The translations under genes and the position numbers were made by a program. Shown here in pieces: positions 7,993 through 16,190 of a stretch of DNA of 64,000 bases (position 1 is its first letter; every line of letters begins with the position of its first letter). Origin of the DNA: Labedaea rhizosphaerae (GTDB lineage: Bacteria; Actinomycetota; Actinomycetes; Mycobacteriales; Pseudonocardiaceae); assembly GCF_004362825.1 (NCBI RefSeq), contig NZ_SNXZ01000001.1, forward strand, positions 310,001 to 374,000, read 5' to 3'. The notes under the pieces were generated by a model. It did no database searches. It had not been told where the DNA came from and saw nothing but the letters and a program-made list of their open reading frames with translations.

Positions 7993-9516
7993 GTGACGCG
8001 GGTAACCTGGCGCGGTGAGCACCGACCTGGAGCCGACCGGGCTTTGACGCGCAACGTCCCGATTGCCGCCGACGAAAGCCTCCGGTTGGACCGCGAGGTT
8101 CGCTCGCTGCTGACCGCGGGCCGGTTGACCGAGGCCAACGCGCTGTTCGACCAGGTGCTCGCCAAGCCCCCGCCCGAGCTCGACCGCTGGGAGCGCTCCG
8201 CCGTCTTCGCCGACCGCGCCGTGCTCGCCTGGCGGCTGCGGCGCATCCCGCTCTCGCTCGAACTGACCGCGGAGGCCTGGATCGACCTCGAGGTCGAGAC
8301 GCCGAGCGGCCCGGCCGCCGCACGCAGCCTCTCCTTGCTGGGCTACATGTTCGAGGGCATCGGTCACCGCCGGGCGGCCCTGGACGTGCTGCGGCTTTCC
8401 GTCGCGACCGCGCGGGCCGCGGACGACGCGAACGCGCTCGGCTGGTGCCTGCAGCGCCTCGGCGGCACGCTCAACTTCCGCGCGTACGACCTCGGCCCGC
8501 CCGCCGACGAGCCGTTGTTCCTCGAGTCGCGCGGCCTGCTCGCCGAGGGCCTGACCCTGGACGTCACCGAGGACTCGGTGGGCATCGCGCTGCTCGGCGC
8601 GTACGGCGCGGCGTTGTGCGGGCTCGGTCAGCTCGCCGAGGCCCGCGAGAACGCGACGGCCGTGCTGAACCGTTCGTGCGCCGAGGGCCACCGGTGGGGC
8701 GAGGCCGTCGGGCACTGGGTGCTGGGCCACGTGGGCCGCCGCGAAGGCCGGTTCGACGTGGCGGTCGACCACGCGCGCAAGTCCGTGCAGTTCGCCGAGG
8801 AAATCAACGACGTCTCGCTGCAGCAACGGTTTTCCGCCGACCTGGCCGCCCTGTGCGCCCAGCGCGGCGACGCCGCGGGCGAGGCGAGCGCGCTGCGCAA
8901 GGAGATCGCCGCGCGGGCGGTGGCCATGCAGACCATGCAGGAAGGCATCGGCCAGGCGCTGGAGCAGCGGCGCCTCGCGATCCGCGCGCAGCGGGCGGCG
9001 ACGGCCGCGCAACAGGCCGCCGCACGCGACCCGCTGACCGGCCTGACCAACCGGCTCGGCCTCGAACGCGTTGCGCCGCAACGACTCGCGCGCGGCAACC
9101 ACGCGCTGGTGCTGATCGACGTCGACTGGTTCAAAGGCGTCAACGACGCGGCCGGGCACGCCGCCGGTGACGCGACCCTGCGCGAGATCGCGCAGGTGCT
9201 GCGCAGCCAGTGCCGGGCCGGTGACCTGGTCGCCCGCTGGGCCGGGGACGAGTTCGTTGTGCTGCTCGCGGGCGCCGACGAGCCGAGCACGTCGGCGGAG
9301 ATCGCCGAACGCATCCGGCACGCGGTCGACCGGCACGACTGGACGAGCCTGCTCGGAACGGCCGTGCGCCCGACGGTGAGCATCGGCGTCGCGGTGGGCC
9401 AAGGTGAGCTCGACCGGCTCTTCGCCGCGGCCGACGTGGCGCTCTACACCGCGAAACGGGGCGGCCGGAACCGGGTGGAGGTCCACTCCGGCGAACCGAC
9501 CGCCCCTGCGGTGTAA
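7993..9516 (+). CDS. diguanylate cyclase with N-terminal TPR-like helical sensor
   Basis: About 507 residues. The first 330 are all-helical, Ala/Leu-rich repeats resembling TPR, with no membrane segment. A coiled-coil-like stretch rich in Ala, Gln and Arg precedes the GGDEF domain (DPLTGLTNR at about 346). The catalytic loop reads WAGDEF (residues 416-421), so the first Gly is Ala; AGDEF variants are known to be active. There is no RxxD inhibitory site directly before it. Start is uncertain: GTG 7993 is used. GTG 8014 opens an 11-codon frame (MSTDLEPTGL) whose stop overlaps TTG 8044, which is in the main frame. This could be a leader or a frameshifted native start. Confidence 0.82.
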   Translation: MTRVTWRGEHRPGADRALTRNVPIAADESLRLDREVRSLLTAGRLTEANALFDQVLAKPPPELDRWERSAVFADRAVLAWRLRRIPLSLELTAEAWIDLEVETPSGPAAARSLSLLGYMFEGIGHRRAALDVLRLSVATARAADDANALGWCLQRLGGTLNFRAYDLGPPADEPLFLESRGLLAEGLTLDVTEDSVGIALLGAYGAALCGLGQLAEARENATAVLNRSCAEGHRWGEAVGHWVLGHVGRREGRFDVAVDHARKSVQFAEEINDVSLQQRFSADLAALCAQRGDAAGEASALRKEIAARAVAMQTMQEGIGQALEQRRLAIRAQRAATAAQQAAARDPLTGLTNRLGLERVAPQRLARGNHALVLIDVDWFKGVNDAAGHAAGDATLREIAQVLRSQCRAGDLVARWAGDEFVVLLAGADEPSTSAEIAERIRHAVDRHDWTSLLGTAVRPTVSIGVAVGQGELDRLFAAADVALYTAKRGGRNRVEVHSGEPTAPAV

Positions 9517-9520
9517 CTAC

Positions 9521-9553
9521 GCGATCAAGCCGCCGCGTTAGGCGACCAGAGCC
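9521..9553. repeat. duplicated 3' end of the neighbouring LuxR gene
   Basis: This 33-nt stretch matches 9653-9685, the last codons of the response-regulator gene, at 29 of 33 positions and at a spacing of exactly 132 nt. It looks like a decayed tandem duplication or the fossil end of a paralogue. The palindromic repeat at 9600-9642 lies between the two copies. Confidence 0.75.
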
Positions 9554-9599
9554 TTTTCTGCCATATCGCCGGTGAGCCGAGTTCACCTGCAAAAGGCGT

Positions 9600-9642
9600 G
9601 TTGACTCAGTTCACAAGCGAGATGCCTGTGAACTGAGTCAAC
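9600..9642. repeat. perfect 16-bp inverted repeat (palindromic repeat element)
   Basis: GTTGACTCAGTTCACA at 9600-9615 is exactly complementary to 9627-9642, with an 11-nt spacer. A weaker partner GAGTTCAC lies just upstream at about 9579-9586. It sits between the convergent ends of the GGDEF and LuxR genes and could act as a bidirectional terminator, although it has no T tract and is AT-richer than typical local terminators. Its sequence reappears inside the PKS genes (49320-49361 and partial copies), which points to a dispersed repeat family. Confidence 0.8.
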
Positions 9643-9648
9643 CAACGC

Positions 9649-10296
9649 TCAAGCGATCAGTCCGCCGCGGTAGGCGACCAAAGCCGCCTGCACCCGGTTC
9701 ACCGCGCCGATCTTGCCCAGCACGGCGGACACGTAACCCTTGACCGTGGCCTCGGACAGGTGCAGCGCCCCGCCGATCTCCGCGTTCGACAGGCCCTGGC
9801 CGATCAACCCGACGACCTCGCGCTCGCGATCGGAAAGGGACGCGAGCAGCCGGCGCGCGGGCTCGGCGGCCCGCTCGCCGTCGGCGACCGTGGTGAGCAG
9901 CCGCGCCGCCACCCCCGGGTCGAGGACGGCGCCGCCCCGCGCGAGGTCGCGCACGGCATTGATGAGCTGCTGCGGTTCGGTGTCCTTGAGCAGGAACCCG
10001 CTCGCCCCGATGCGCAGTGCCTCGGTCACGTACTCGTCCACGTCGAACGTGGTGAGCATCGCGACCTGCGGCGGTTCGGGCAGGCTCTTCAGCCTGCGCA
10101 AGGCGATCAGCCCGTCGGCCGACCGCATCCTGATGTCCAGCAGCACGACGTGTGGGCGGTGCTGGCGTGCGACGTCGGCCACGAACAGCCCGTCGTCACA
10201 CTCAGCGACCACTTCTATGTCGCCCGCACTGGAGAGAATCGTGCGAAGTCCCGAGCGGACGAGATCCTCATCGTCCGCCAGCATTACCTTGATCAC
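9649..10296 (-). CDS. NarL/LuxR-family response regulator, orphan
   Basis: 215 residues. Receiver domain with DDED near residue 8, phosphoacceptor Asp54 in VVLLDIRM, Thr in LTTF and Lys in LLKD. The C-terminal LuxR helix-turn-helix is LSDREREVVGLIGQGLSNAEIGGALHLSEATVKGYVSAVLGKI. GTG at 10296 is chosen for GGAGG 5 nt upstream; a TTG one codon earlier is less likely. No histidine kinase lies next to it. It is divergent from the secreted acylase gene across 338 nt, so it may regulate that gene, but nothing in the sequence proves this. Confidence 0.88.
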   Translation of the reverse strand: MIKVMLADDEDLVRSGLRTILSSAGDIEVVAECDDGLFVADVARQHRPHVVLLDIRMRSADGLIALRRLKSLPEPPQVAMLTTFDVDEYVTEALRIGASGFLLKDTEPQQLINAVRDLARGGAVLDPGVAARLLTTVADGERAAEPARRLLASLSDREREVVGLIGQGLSNAEIGGALHLSEATVKGYVSAVLGKIGAVNRVQAALVAYRGGLIA

Positions 10297-10634
10297 CAAC
10301 GCCTCCCCGATCCCGGCGTTATGCGCCCCGACCTTGTCTCACCTGTGAGTGACATCCCGACTGTCCTTTTATGACGCCGGAGCGTGCACCCGGTGCTTCA
10401 CCCATCCGTGAGCTGGCTCAACTGGATCGAGTGACTAGCAGCACAGCGAGAGCCTACCTCGTAGCCGTGCGTGACATCGATACCTGTTCGTGATAGTTAC
10501 CGACGAGTTCGAAGTCAGCGGCCAGACGGTGACGGCACCACTACTCCCTTTCGGGCAATGCAAACACGAACCTCTTTCGCGTTCGCTGTGAACAGGGCTA
10601 ACGTGCCCTGCGTCACGTCGGGAGAGGAGTCGGC
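10297..10634. other. intergenic region between divergent LuxR regulator and acylase genes
   Basis: No coding frame with family features is visible. The segment is less GC-rich than its neighbours and should hold two divergent promoters. A weak candidate for the acylase is TTTCGC (10575-10580), 18 nt, TAACGT (10599-10604). The strong ribosome site GGGAGAGGAG lies directly before ATG 10635. Confidence 0.6.
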
Positions 10635-13600
10635 ATGCCTGGACATGCCCGCAAGCTGATCACCGCGGCAATAGTGGCCGCGACAGGCAGCGCACTAGCG
10701 GTCGGTCTGTCCGTTTCAGCGGCTGCGTCAGCACCGAATGCGGCCGTAACAGCGGCAGATGATTTCTGCCTCGGACAGTGCGCCGACGTCGTTCCACCCG
10801 GTGAGAACGGCAACGCGACGCTCACCGACATCCTCGCGCACAAGGCGCTCGGCACCCGGCCCAAGCACGCCGACGACCAGATCGGCAAGTACGACGCGCT
10901 GGCCACCGGCTACCAGACGCTGACCACCGACACGATCACCAAGTTCTTCAACGACTCGTCCTTCGGCGTGCCCGCCGACCAGGTGGAGCGCACTGACCAC
11001 CCGCGCTCGGACGTGACGATCGTCCGGGACAAGGCGACCGGCGTGCCGCACGTCTACGGCACCACGCGCTCGGGCACCGAGTTCGGCGCCGGGTACGCCG
11101 CCGCGCAGGACCGCCTCTTCCTGATGGACGTGCTGCGCCGGGTCGGGCGCGGCCAGCTGACCCCGCTGGCCGGCGGCGCCGCCGCGAACCAGGAACTCGA
11201 GCAGGGCTTCTTCGCGGGCGCACCGTACACAGAGGACGAACTGCAGAACCAGATCAACGAGGCGGCCGCGGCCGGTCCCCGTGGCGCGCAGGCGATGCAG
11301 GACGCGCAGGACTACATCAACGGCATCAACCAGTACATCACCGAGTCGTACAACGGACGCTACTTCCCCGGCGAGTACGACCTGCTGGGCATCATCGACC
11401 CGATCACCAACGCCGGTCACATCGACCCGTTCAAGCTGACCGACCTCGCGGTGATCGCGTCCGTGGTCGGCTCGCAGTTCGGCGGCGGGGGCGGCGGCGA
11501 GGTGCAGGCCGCGATCGCGAAGCTCGCCATCCTGGAGAAGTACGGCCCGGTGCAGGGCGAAGCCGTGTGGAAGAGCATGCGCGGCGAGGACGACCCCGAG
11601 GCCACCTACACCCTGCACGACGGGCAGAGCTTCCCGTACGGCAAGACGCCCGCCAACCCGCAGGGCCAGGCCATGCCCGACCCGGGGTCGGTGACCCCGC
11701 AGCAGCTGGTCTTCGACCGCACCGGGTCCGCTGTGGACAGTGCGACGGCCGCGAAGCAGGCGTCGGCGGCCCAGCGCAAGACCGGTGACACCACGGCCGC
11801 GACCACGAAGAAGGGCGCGAGCAAGACCGACACCACCATCGCCAAGGGCATGTTCAACGACGGCGTGCTGCCCGGGAACATGCTCAAGGACAAGCACGGC
11901 ATGTCCAACGCGCTGCTCGTCTCCGGCGCCCACACCGCGAGCGGCCACCCGGTCGCGGTGTTCGGCCCGCAAACCGGCTACTTCGCCCCGCAGCTGCTGA
12001 TGCTGGAGGAACTGCAGGGCCCCGGCATCAGCGCGCGCGGCGCCTCGTTCGCGGGCATCAGCTTCTACGTGCTGCTCGGCCGCGGCCAGGACTACTCGTG
12101 GAGCGCCACCAGCGCGAGCCAGGACATCACCGACACCTACGCGGTCGACCTGTGCAACCCCGACGGCTCGCCGGCCACGAAAGACTCCAACTCCTACGTC
12201 TCCAATGGACAGTGCACCCCGATGCAGACCGTGGAGCGCAAGGACGCATGGAAGTCCTCGCTGGGCAGCACGGTCCCCGCCGGCTCCTACACGTTGCGCT
12301 CCTACCGGACGAAGTACGGCCCGGTGGTCTCCCGCGCGACGATCGGCGGCAAGCCCGTCGCCTACGCGCAGCTGCGCTCGACGTTCGGCCACGAACTGGA
12401 CACGGTGATCGGGTTCCAGGAGTTCAACGACCCCGACGCCATCCACTCGGCGGCGGACTTCCAGCGGGCGGCGTCGCACGTGACGTACACGTTCAACTGG
12501 TTCTACGCCGACAGCCGGGACATCGCGTACTTCAACTCGGGCGCGAACCCGGTGCGCAACCCGAACGTCGACCCGAGCATGCCGATCAAGGGCGACGCCG
12601 GGTTCGACTGGCAGGGCTGGGACCCGGCCACCAACAAGGCCGACTACACCCCGTACGAGCAGCACCCGAACTCGACCAACCAGGACTACTACACCAACTG
12701 GAACAACCAGCAGGCCCACGACTTCGCGGCCGGCGGCTACGAACGCCAGGCCGTGCACCGCGGTGACCTGCTCGACACCCGGGTCAAGAACATGATCGCC
12801 AGCGGCACCAAGGTGACCCGGGTGAACCTGGTGCAGGCCATGGAGGACGCGGGACTGACCGACCTGCGGGCCGAGCGGGTGCTGCCGTACCTGCTGCGGG
12901 TGCTCGGCGACGGTGACGCCGACACCTCCGGTGCGATCGCGTCGCTCAAGGCGTGGCTGCAGCACGGCGGCAAACGCGCGGTGACCGCCGCGGGCAGCAA
13001 GACCTACGCCGACGCCGACGCGGTGGCCCTGATGGACGCCTGGTGGCCGCTGCTGGTGAAGGCGGAGTTCCAGCCCGGCCTGGGCGACAACGCCTACAAC
13101 GCCATGACCGGCGTGCTGCGCATCGACGAGACGCCCGGCACCCAGTCCGGGCACCCGCACCAGGGCTCGGCGTTCCAGTCCGGCTGGTACGGCTACGTGT
13201 CCAAGGACCTGCGCACGGTCCTCGGCGACCCGGTGCAGGGCCCGCTCGGCGCCAAGTTCTGCGGCGGTGGCGACCTCGCCCAGTGCAAGCAGATCCTGCT
13301 CGGCACGCTCAAGCAGGCCGCCGCCCAACCCAGGACGACCACCTACCCGGGTGACGGCGACTGCGACGCGGGCGACCAGTGGTGCGCGGACACGATCGTG
13401 CACACCGCGCTCGGCGGCATCACCCAGGACAAGATCGGCTGGCAGAACCGGCCCACGTTCCAGCAGGTCGTCGAGTACCCGGCCAAGCGCGGGGACTCGA
13501 TCACGAACCTGGCGGCGAACCGCAGCGTCACCGCGACCAGCGCGCAGCGGTTCCTGCCGTCCGCGCCGGCGTCGAACGCGGTGGACACCAACCCGTCGTC

Positions 13601-13895
13601 GCGGTGGGCCAGCGATTGGAGCGACCACCAGTCGATCACCGTGGACCTCGGCTCGGTCCAGCCGGTGGCGCGGGTGCGGCTGTACTGGGAGTCGGCCTAC
13701 GGACGGGCGTACACGATCGACGTGTCCGCCGACGGCACCGCGTGGCAGACGGTCTACCGCGAGTCGGCCGGCAACGGCGGCGTAGACAACGTGGCCTTCG
13801 CCCCGGCCAACGCGCGGTACGTCCGGATGACCGGGGTGCAGCGCGGCACGAACTACGGATACTCGTTGTACGAGTTCGAAGTATTCGGTCACTGA
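10635..13895 (+). CDS. secreted penicillin-amidase-family acylase with C-terminal F5/8 type C domain
   Basis: 1086 residues. A Sec signal peptide (about 1-32, ending SAAASA) is followed by the A-chain region with DVTIVRDKATGVPHVYG and GYAAAQDRLFLMDVLRR. Next comes a Lys/Thr/Ala-rich low-complexity spacer (about 365-405). The B chain probably begins at Ser424 in HGMSNALLVSG, the autocatalytic Ntn-hydrolase nucleophile. Later features are GPQTGYF and FNWFYADSRDIAYFNSG. Residues from about 956 form a discoidin-like F5/8 C domain (NLAANRSVTATS...SSRWAS...ITVDLG) that may bind sugars. The family cleaves amide-linked acyl chains (beta-lactams, acyl-homoserine lactones, lipopeptides); the substrate is not evident. 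Met rather than Gly precedes the nucleophile, and the spacer is unusual. The strong ribosome site GGGAGAGGAG fixes the start. Confidence 0.88.
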   Translation: MPGHARKLITAAIVAATGSALAVGLSVSAAASAPNAAVTAADDFCLGQCADVVPPGENGNATLTDILAHKALGTRPKHADDQIGKYDALATGYQTLTTDTITKFFNDSSFGVPADQVERTDHPRSDVTIVRDKATGVPHVYGTTRSGTEFGAGYAAAQDRLFLMDVLRRVGRGQLTPLAGGAAANQELEQGFFAGAPYTEDELQNQINEAAAAGPRGAQAMQDAQDYINGINQYITESYNGRYFPGEYDLLGIIDPITNAGHIDPFKLTDLAVIASVVGSQFGGGGGGEVQAAIAKLAILEKYGPVQGEAVWKSMRGEDDPEATYTLHDGQSFPYGKTPANPQGQAMPDPGSVTPQQLVFDRTGSAVDSATAAKQASAAQRKTGDTTAATTKKGASKTDTTIAKGMFNDGVLPGNMLKDKHGMSNALLVSGAHTASGHPVAVFGPQTGYFAPQLLMLEELQGPGISARGASFAGISFYVLLGRGQDYSWSATSASQDITDTYAVDLCNPDGSPATKDSNSYVSNGQCTPMQTVERKDAWKSSLGSTVPAGSYTLRSYRTKYGPVVSRATIGGKPVAYAQLRSTFGHELDTVIGFQEFNDPDAIHSAADFQRAASHVTYTFNWFYADSRDIAYFNSGANPVRNPNVDPSMPIKGDAGFDWQGWDPATNKADYTPYEQHPNSTNQDYYTNWNNQQAHDFAAGGYERQAVHRGDLLDTRVKNMIASGTKVTRVNLVQAMEDAGLTDLRAERVLPYLLRVLGDGDADTSGAIASLKAWLQHGGKRAVTAAGSKTYADADAVALMDAWWPLLVKAEFQPGLGDNAYNAMTGVLRIDETPGTQSGHPHQGSAFQSGWYGYVSKDLRTVLGDPVQGPLGAKFCGGGDLAQCKQILLGTLKQAAAQPRTTTYPGDGDCDAGDQWCADTIVHTALGGITQDKIGWQNRPTFQQVVEYPAKRGDSITNLAANRSVTATSAQRFLPSAPASNAVDTNPSSRWASDWSDHQSITVDLGSVQPVARVRLYWESAYGRAYTIDVSADGTAWQTVYRESAGNGGVDNVAFAPANARYVRMTGVQRGTNYGYSLYEFEVFGH

Positions 13896-13902
13896 GAGTG
13901 GT

Positions 13903-13943
13903 CGAGGGATGCCGTCGGCTGGCGGTGGTGACGGCATCCCTCG
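13903..13943 (+). terminator. hairpin terminator after the acylase gene
   Basis: Perfect 14-bp inverted repeat CGAGGGATGCCGTC (13903-13916) / GACGGCATCCCTCG (13930-13943) with a 13-nt loop, beginning 8 nt after the acylase stop codon. It has no T tract, as is common in actinomycetes. It ends 7 nt before the next gene's start. Confidence 0.7.
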
Positions 13944-13949
13944 TCCGGC

Positions 13950-14588
13950 ATGCTGGCGCTCGTGACTTCCGAGGAGCCCGAGGACACCGTGCCGGCGTTC
14001 GACCTGATCGGTGAGCGCTACGACGAGTCGTTCGTGGAACGCGACGCGCAGCTCGCAGAGGGCGCGTGGCTGATCGAGAACGTGCCGGCCGGCGGCCGGG
14101 TGCTCGACCTCGGCTGCGGCAGCGGCTTGCCGACCGCGAAGCAACTGCTCGAAGCGGGCCTGGCGGTCACCGGCATCGACGAGTCCGCGAAGATGCTCGA
14201 GCTGGCCGCCCGGCAGGCCCCCGGCGGTGACTACGTGCACGGCGACATCCGCGAGCTGCCCGAAACGCTGGGCCAGTTCGACGCCGTGGCCGCCTTCTTC
14301 GCCCTGCTGATGCTCCGGCGCCGCGACATCCCGCCCCTGTTGCGGCGCTGCCGCGAGCTGCTGCGCGGGCCGAAGCTGCTGAGCATCGGCATGGTGGTCA
14401 GCGACTTCGACATGTTCCCGATCTCGTTCCTCGGCGTGCCGACCCACGTCACCGCGTACCCGCCCGCCGACCTGCGCCAGCTGGTCGAGGACGCCGGGTT
14501 CGAGGTGCTCGACGTGCGCGAGCACGAGGTCCAGGCCGAGCCGGGGCGCGTGGAACCCCAGGTCTTCCTGCGCGCCCGCGCCCGCTGA
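13950..14588 (+). CDS. class I SAM-dependent methyltransferase
   Basis: 212 residues. Motif I is VLDLGCGSGLPT near residue 51, followed by VTGIDESAKMLELA (motif post-I) and YVHGDIRELPE (motif II). The size and order fit small-molecule methyltransferases of the Methyltransf_11/25 type. The start is uncertain: ATG 13950 or GTG 13962 (VTSEEPEDT) are both possible, and the hairpin just upstream leaves little room for a leader. Neighbours give no pathway clue, so the methyl acceptor is unknown. Confidence 0.82.
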   Translation: MLALVTSEEPEDTVPAFDLIGERYDESFVERDAQLAEGAWLIENVPAGGRVLDLGCGSGLPTAKQLLEAGLAVTGIDESAKMLELAARQAPGGDYVHGDIRELPETLGQFDAVAAFFALLMLRRRDIPPLLRRCRELLRGPKLLSIGMVVSDFDMFPISFLGVPTHVTAYPPADLRQLVEDAGFEVLDVREHEVQAEPGRVEPQVFLRARAR

Positions 14589-14665
14589 ACGATCAAGGCC
14601 AACTTCTTCCGCACTGCCCGCATCGACCCGGGTGAAGGATCCGGTGTCGAGAAGGAGCGGTTGCG

Positions 14666-15448
14666 ATGCGGTCGACAAGTCTCACCCCCATCATCTCGGT
14701 GGCGGTGACCATCGCCGCGCTGCTGACCTTGTTCGCCGTCGGGTTCAGCCACCCGAAGAGCGACGTGGTCGCGGCGACGCCCGCCGCCCACACCAGCGAC
14801 AACGCTCCCCGCCTGGACACCCCGGCGCCGGACCCGGACGTCATCGTCGGCTCCGCGCAGGACGGTCCCGGCAGGCGCGTCGCCCTCACCTTCGACGACG
14901 GCCCGGACCCCATATGGACGCCGAAGGTGCTCGACTTCCTCGGCGAACACCACGTCAAGGCCACGTTCTGCCTCGTCGGCACCAACGCCAGGCGCTACCC
15001 CGACCTCGTGCGTCGCATCGTCGCCGAGGGCCACCAGCTGTGCGACCACACCATGACCCACGACCAGAACCTGAGGTACAAATCGGCCGCGGCCATGCGC
15101 GCGGAGATCGTCGGCGCCAAGCAGGCCATCCTGGACGCGGTGCCGAATGCCCAGGTCAGGTACTACCGGGCGCCGGAAGGCGCGTTCTCGCCGAAGGGCG
15201 CGCACCCATCCATGCAACAGATCGCCGCCGACAACGGGATGCAGCCGCTCGCGTGGAAAGCCGACCCGGAGGACTGGACAAAGCCGGGCGTGCGGGTAAT
15301 TGTCGAACGCGTACAGCAGCAAGTCGGGGAGGACGGCGTCGTCCTGATGCATGACGCGGGCGGCGACCGTTCACAGACCTTGGCGGCCCTGGACCAGTTG
15401 ATGCCTTGGTTCAACGATCTGGGGTACCGCTTCGTCTTCCCCGCGTAG
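14666..15448 (+). CDS. polysaccharide deacetylase family protein, membrane-anchored or secreted
   Basis: 260 residues. An N-terminal hydrophobic segment (residues 9-26) acts as signal anchor or signal peptide. The NodB domain shows TFDDGPDP (catalytic and metal Asp), the metal-binding DHTMTHD in place of the common SHSxxH, RAPEGAFSP (motif 3), WKADPEDW (motif 4) and VLMHDAGGDRSQT (motif 5 with His). All catalytic positions are present. It likely removes N-acetyl groups from cell-wall glycans such as peptidoglycan or chitin-like substrates. GAAGGAG lies 8 nt before ATG 14666. Confidence 0.9.
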   Translation: MRSTSLTPIISVAVTIAALLTLFAVGFSHPKSDVVAATPAAHTSDNAPRLDTPAPDPDVIVGSAQDGPGRRVALTFDDGPDPIWTPKVLDFLGEHHVKATFCLVGTNARRYPDLVRRIVAEGHQLCDHTMTHDQNLRYKSAAAMRAEIVGAKQAILDAVPNAQVRYYRAPEGAFSPKGAHPSMQQIAADNGMQPLAWKADPEDWTKPGVRVIVERVQQQVGEDGVVLMHDAGGDRSQTLAALDQLMPWFNDLGYRFVFPA

Positions 15449-15503
15449 CCCAGGACGGGGAGGCTCGTTGGTTATGGTTGCCGCAGCTATGAGGAGGCAG
15501 TCC

Positions 15504-15842
15504 GTGGTCGACGAGCACGACGTGCGTCGCATCGCGCTGTCGTTACCGGAGACCACGGAGAAGTCGTCGTACGGAACGCCCGGATTCCGGGTGAAGGACA
15601 GACTGTTCGCCCGCATCCGTGAGGAAGGGGATGTGCTGGTCCTCTTCTGCGCGGACGAGGGCGAGAAGCGCGGCCTGGTCGACGCCGAGCCGCACAAGTT
15701 CTTCACCACCCCCCACTACGACGGGTACCCGCTGGTGCTCGTCCGCTTCGAGGCCATCGACGTGGCCGAACTGACCGAACTGCTCACCGACTCGTGGCGC
15801 CTGCGCGCCCCCAAGCGCCTGGTATCCGACTTCGACGGATGA
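15504..15842 (+). CDS. MmcQ/YjbR family protein
   Basis: 112 residues. It has the MmcQ/YjbR double-wing fold pattern: an N-terminal helix (VRRIALSLPETTEKSSYGTPGFRVKDRLFARI), strands with LVLFCADEGEK, and FFTTPHYDGYPLVLVRF. GTG 15504 is chosen because AGGAGG lies about 8 nt upstream; upstream in-frame ATGs would bury this site. Family members may bind DNA or nucleotides, but no reaction is established. It is followed 27 nt later by a tRNA gene. Confidence 0.82.
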   Translation: MVDEHDVRRIALSLPETTEKSSYGTPGFRVKDRLFARIREEGDVLVLFCADEGEKRGLVDAEPHKFFTTPHYDGYPLVLVRFEAIDVAELTELLTDSWRLRAPKRLVSDFDG

Positions 15843-15869
15843 CCTCCCTCCGGTAGGCTCACCCCGTCG

Positions 15870-15942
15870 GCCCTCGTAGCTCAGGGGATAGAGCACCGCT
15901 CTCCTAAAGCGGGTGTCGCAGGTTCGAATCCTGCCGGGGGCA
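15870..15942 (+). tRNA. tRNA-Arg, anticodon CCT (reads AGG)
   Basis: Complete cloverleaf. The acceptor stem GCCCTCG pairs with CGGGGGC (one G-U), the D arm is GCTCAGGGGATAGAGC, the anticodon stem CCGCT/AGCGG carries the loop CTCCTAA with CCT at 15903-15905, and the T arm is GCAGG-TTCGAAT-CCTGC. The discriminator is A15942 and CCA is not encoded. AGG is a rare arginine codon in high-GC actinomycetes. Confidence 0.96.
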
Positions 15943-15980
15943 CGCGATTGGGCGATCCCTGTCCGCGGAATGCGCGGACC

Positions 15981-16190
15981 TGGATCGCGTGCATGTTGTT
16001 ATCTGGGGGCCAAGCCCCCAAACCCCCGGCCGGCGGGCTTCGCCCCGGACCCCCACCTGTGTGCGCGGGTTCCCGTGCATCCCGTGCCTGGATCGCGTGC
16101 ATGTGTTTATCTGGGGGCCAAGCCCCCAGGCCCCCGGCCGGCGGGCTTCGCCCCCGGACCCCCACCCCGCGCCTCCCGTGCTCCCGTGCC
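15981..16190. repeat. two tandem copies of a GC-rich, hairpin-forming repeat
   Basis: Units start at 15981 and 16089 (108-nt period). Each contains TGGATCGCGTGCATG, the hairpin TGGGGGCCAAGCCCCCA, and a second hairpin-forming block CCGGCCGGCGGGCTTCGCC ending in ACCCCCACC. The copies differ at few positions. The hairpins could terminate the tRNA transcript. Reading frames crossing it encode only Pro/Gly/Arg-rich strings and are not genes. Confidence 0.85.

Noticed and set aside
10728-14678. A 1316-codon open frame on the minus strand opposite the acylase and methyltransferase genes
   Set aside because: It has no family motifs, is His/Val/Arg/Gly-biased, and mirrors the codon pattern of the plus-strand genes. 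It is a GC-driven shadow frame.
15981-16190. Possible CRISPR array
   Set aside because: Only two units of 108 nt, no spacers of constant length, and no cas genes in the window. The repeat is a hairpin-rich dispersed type.
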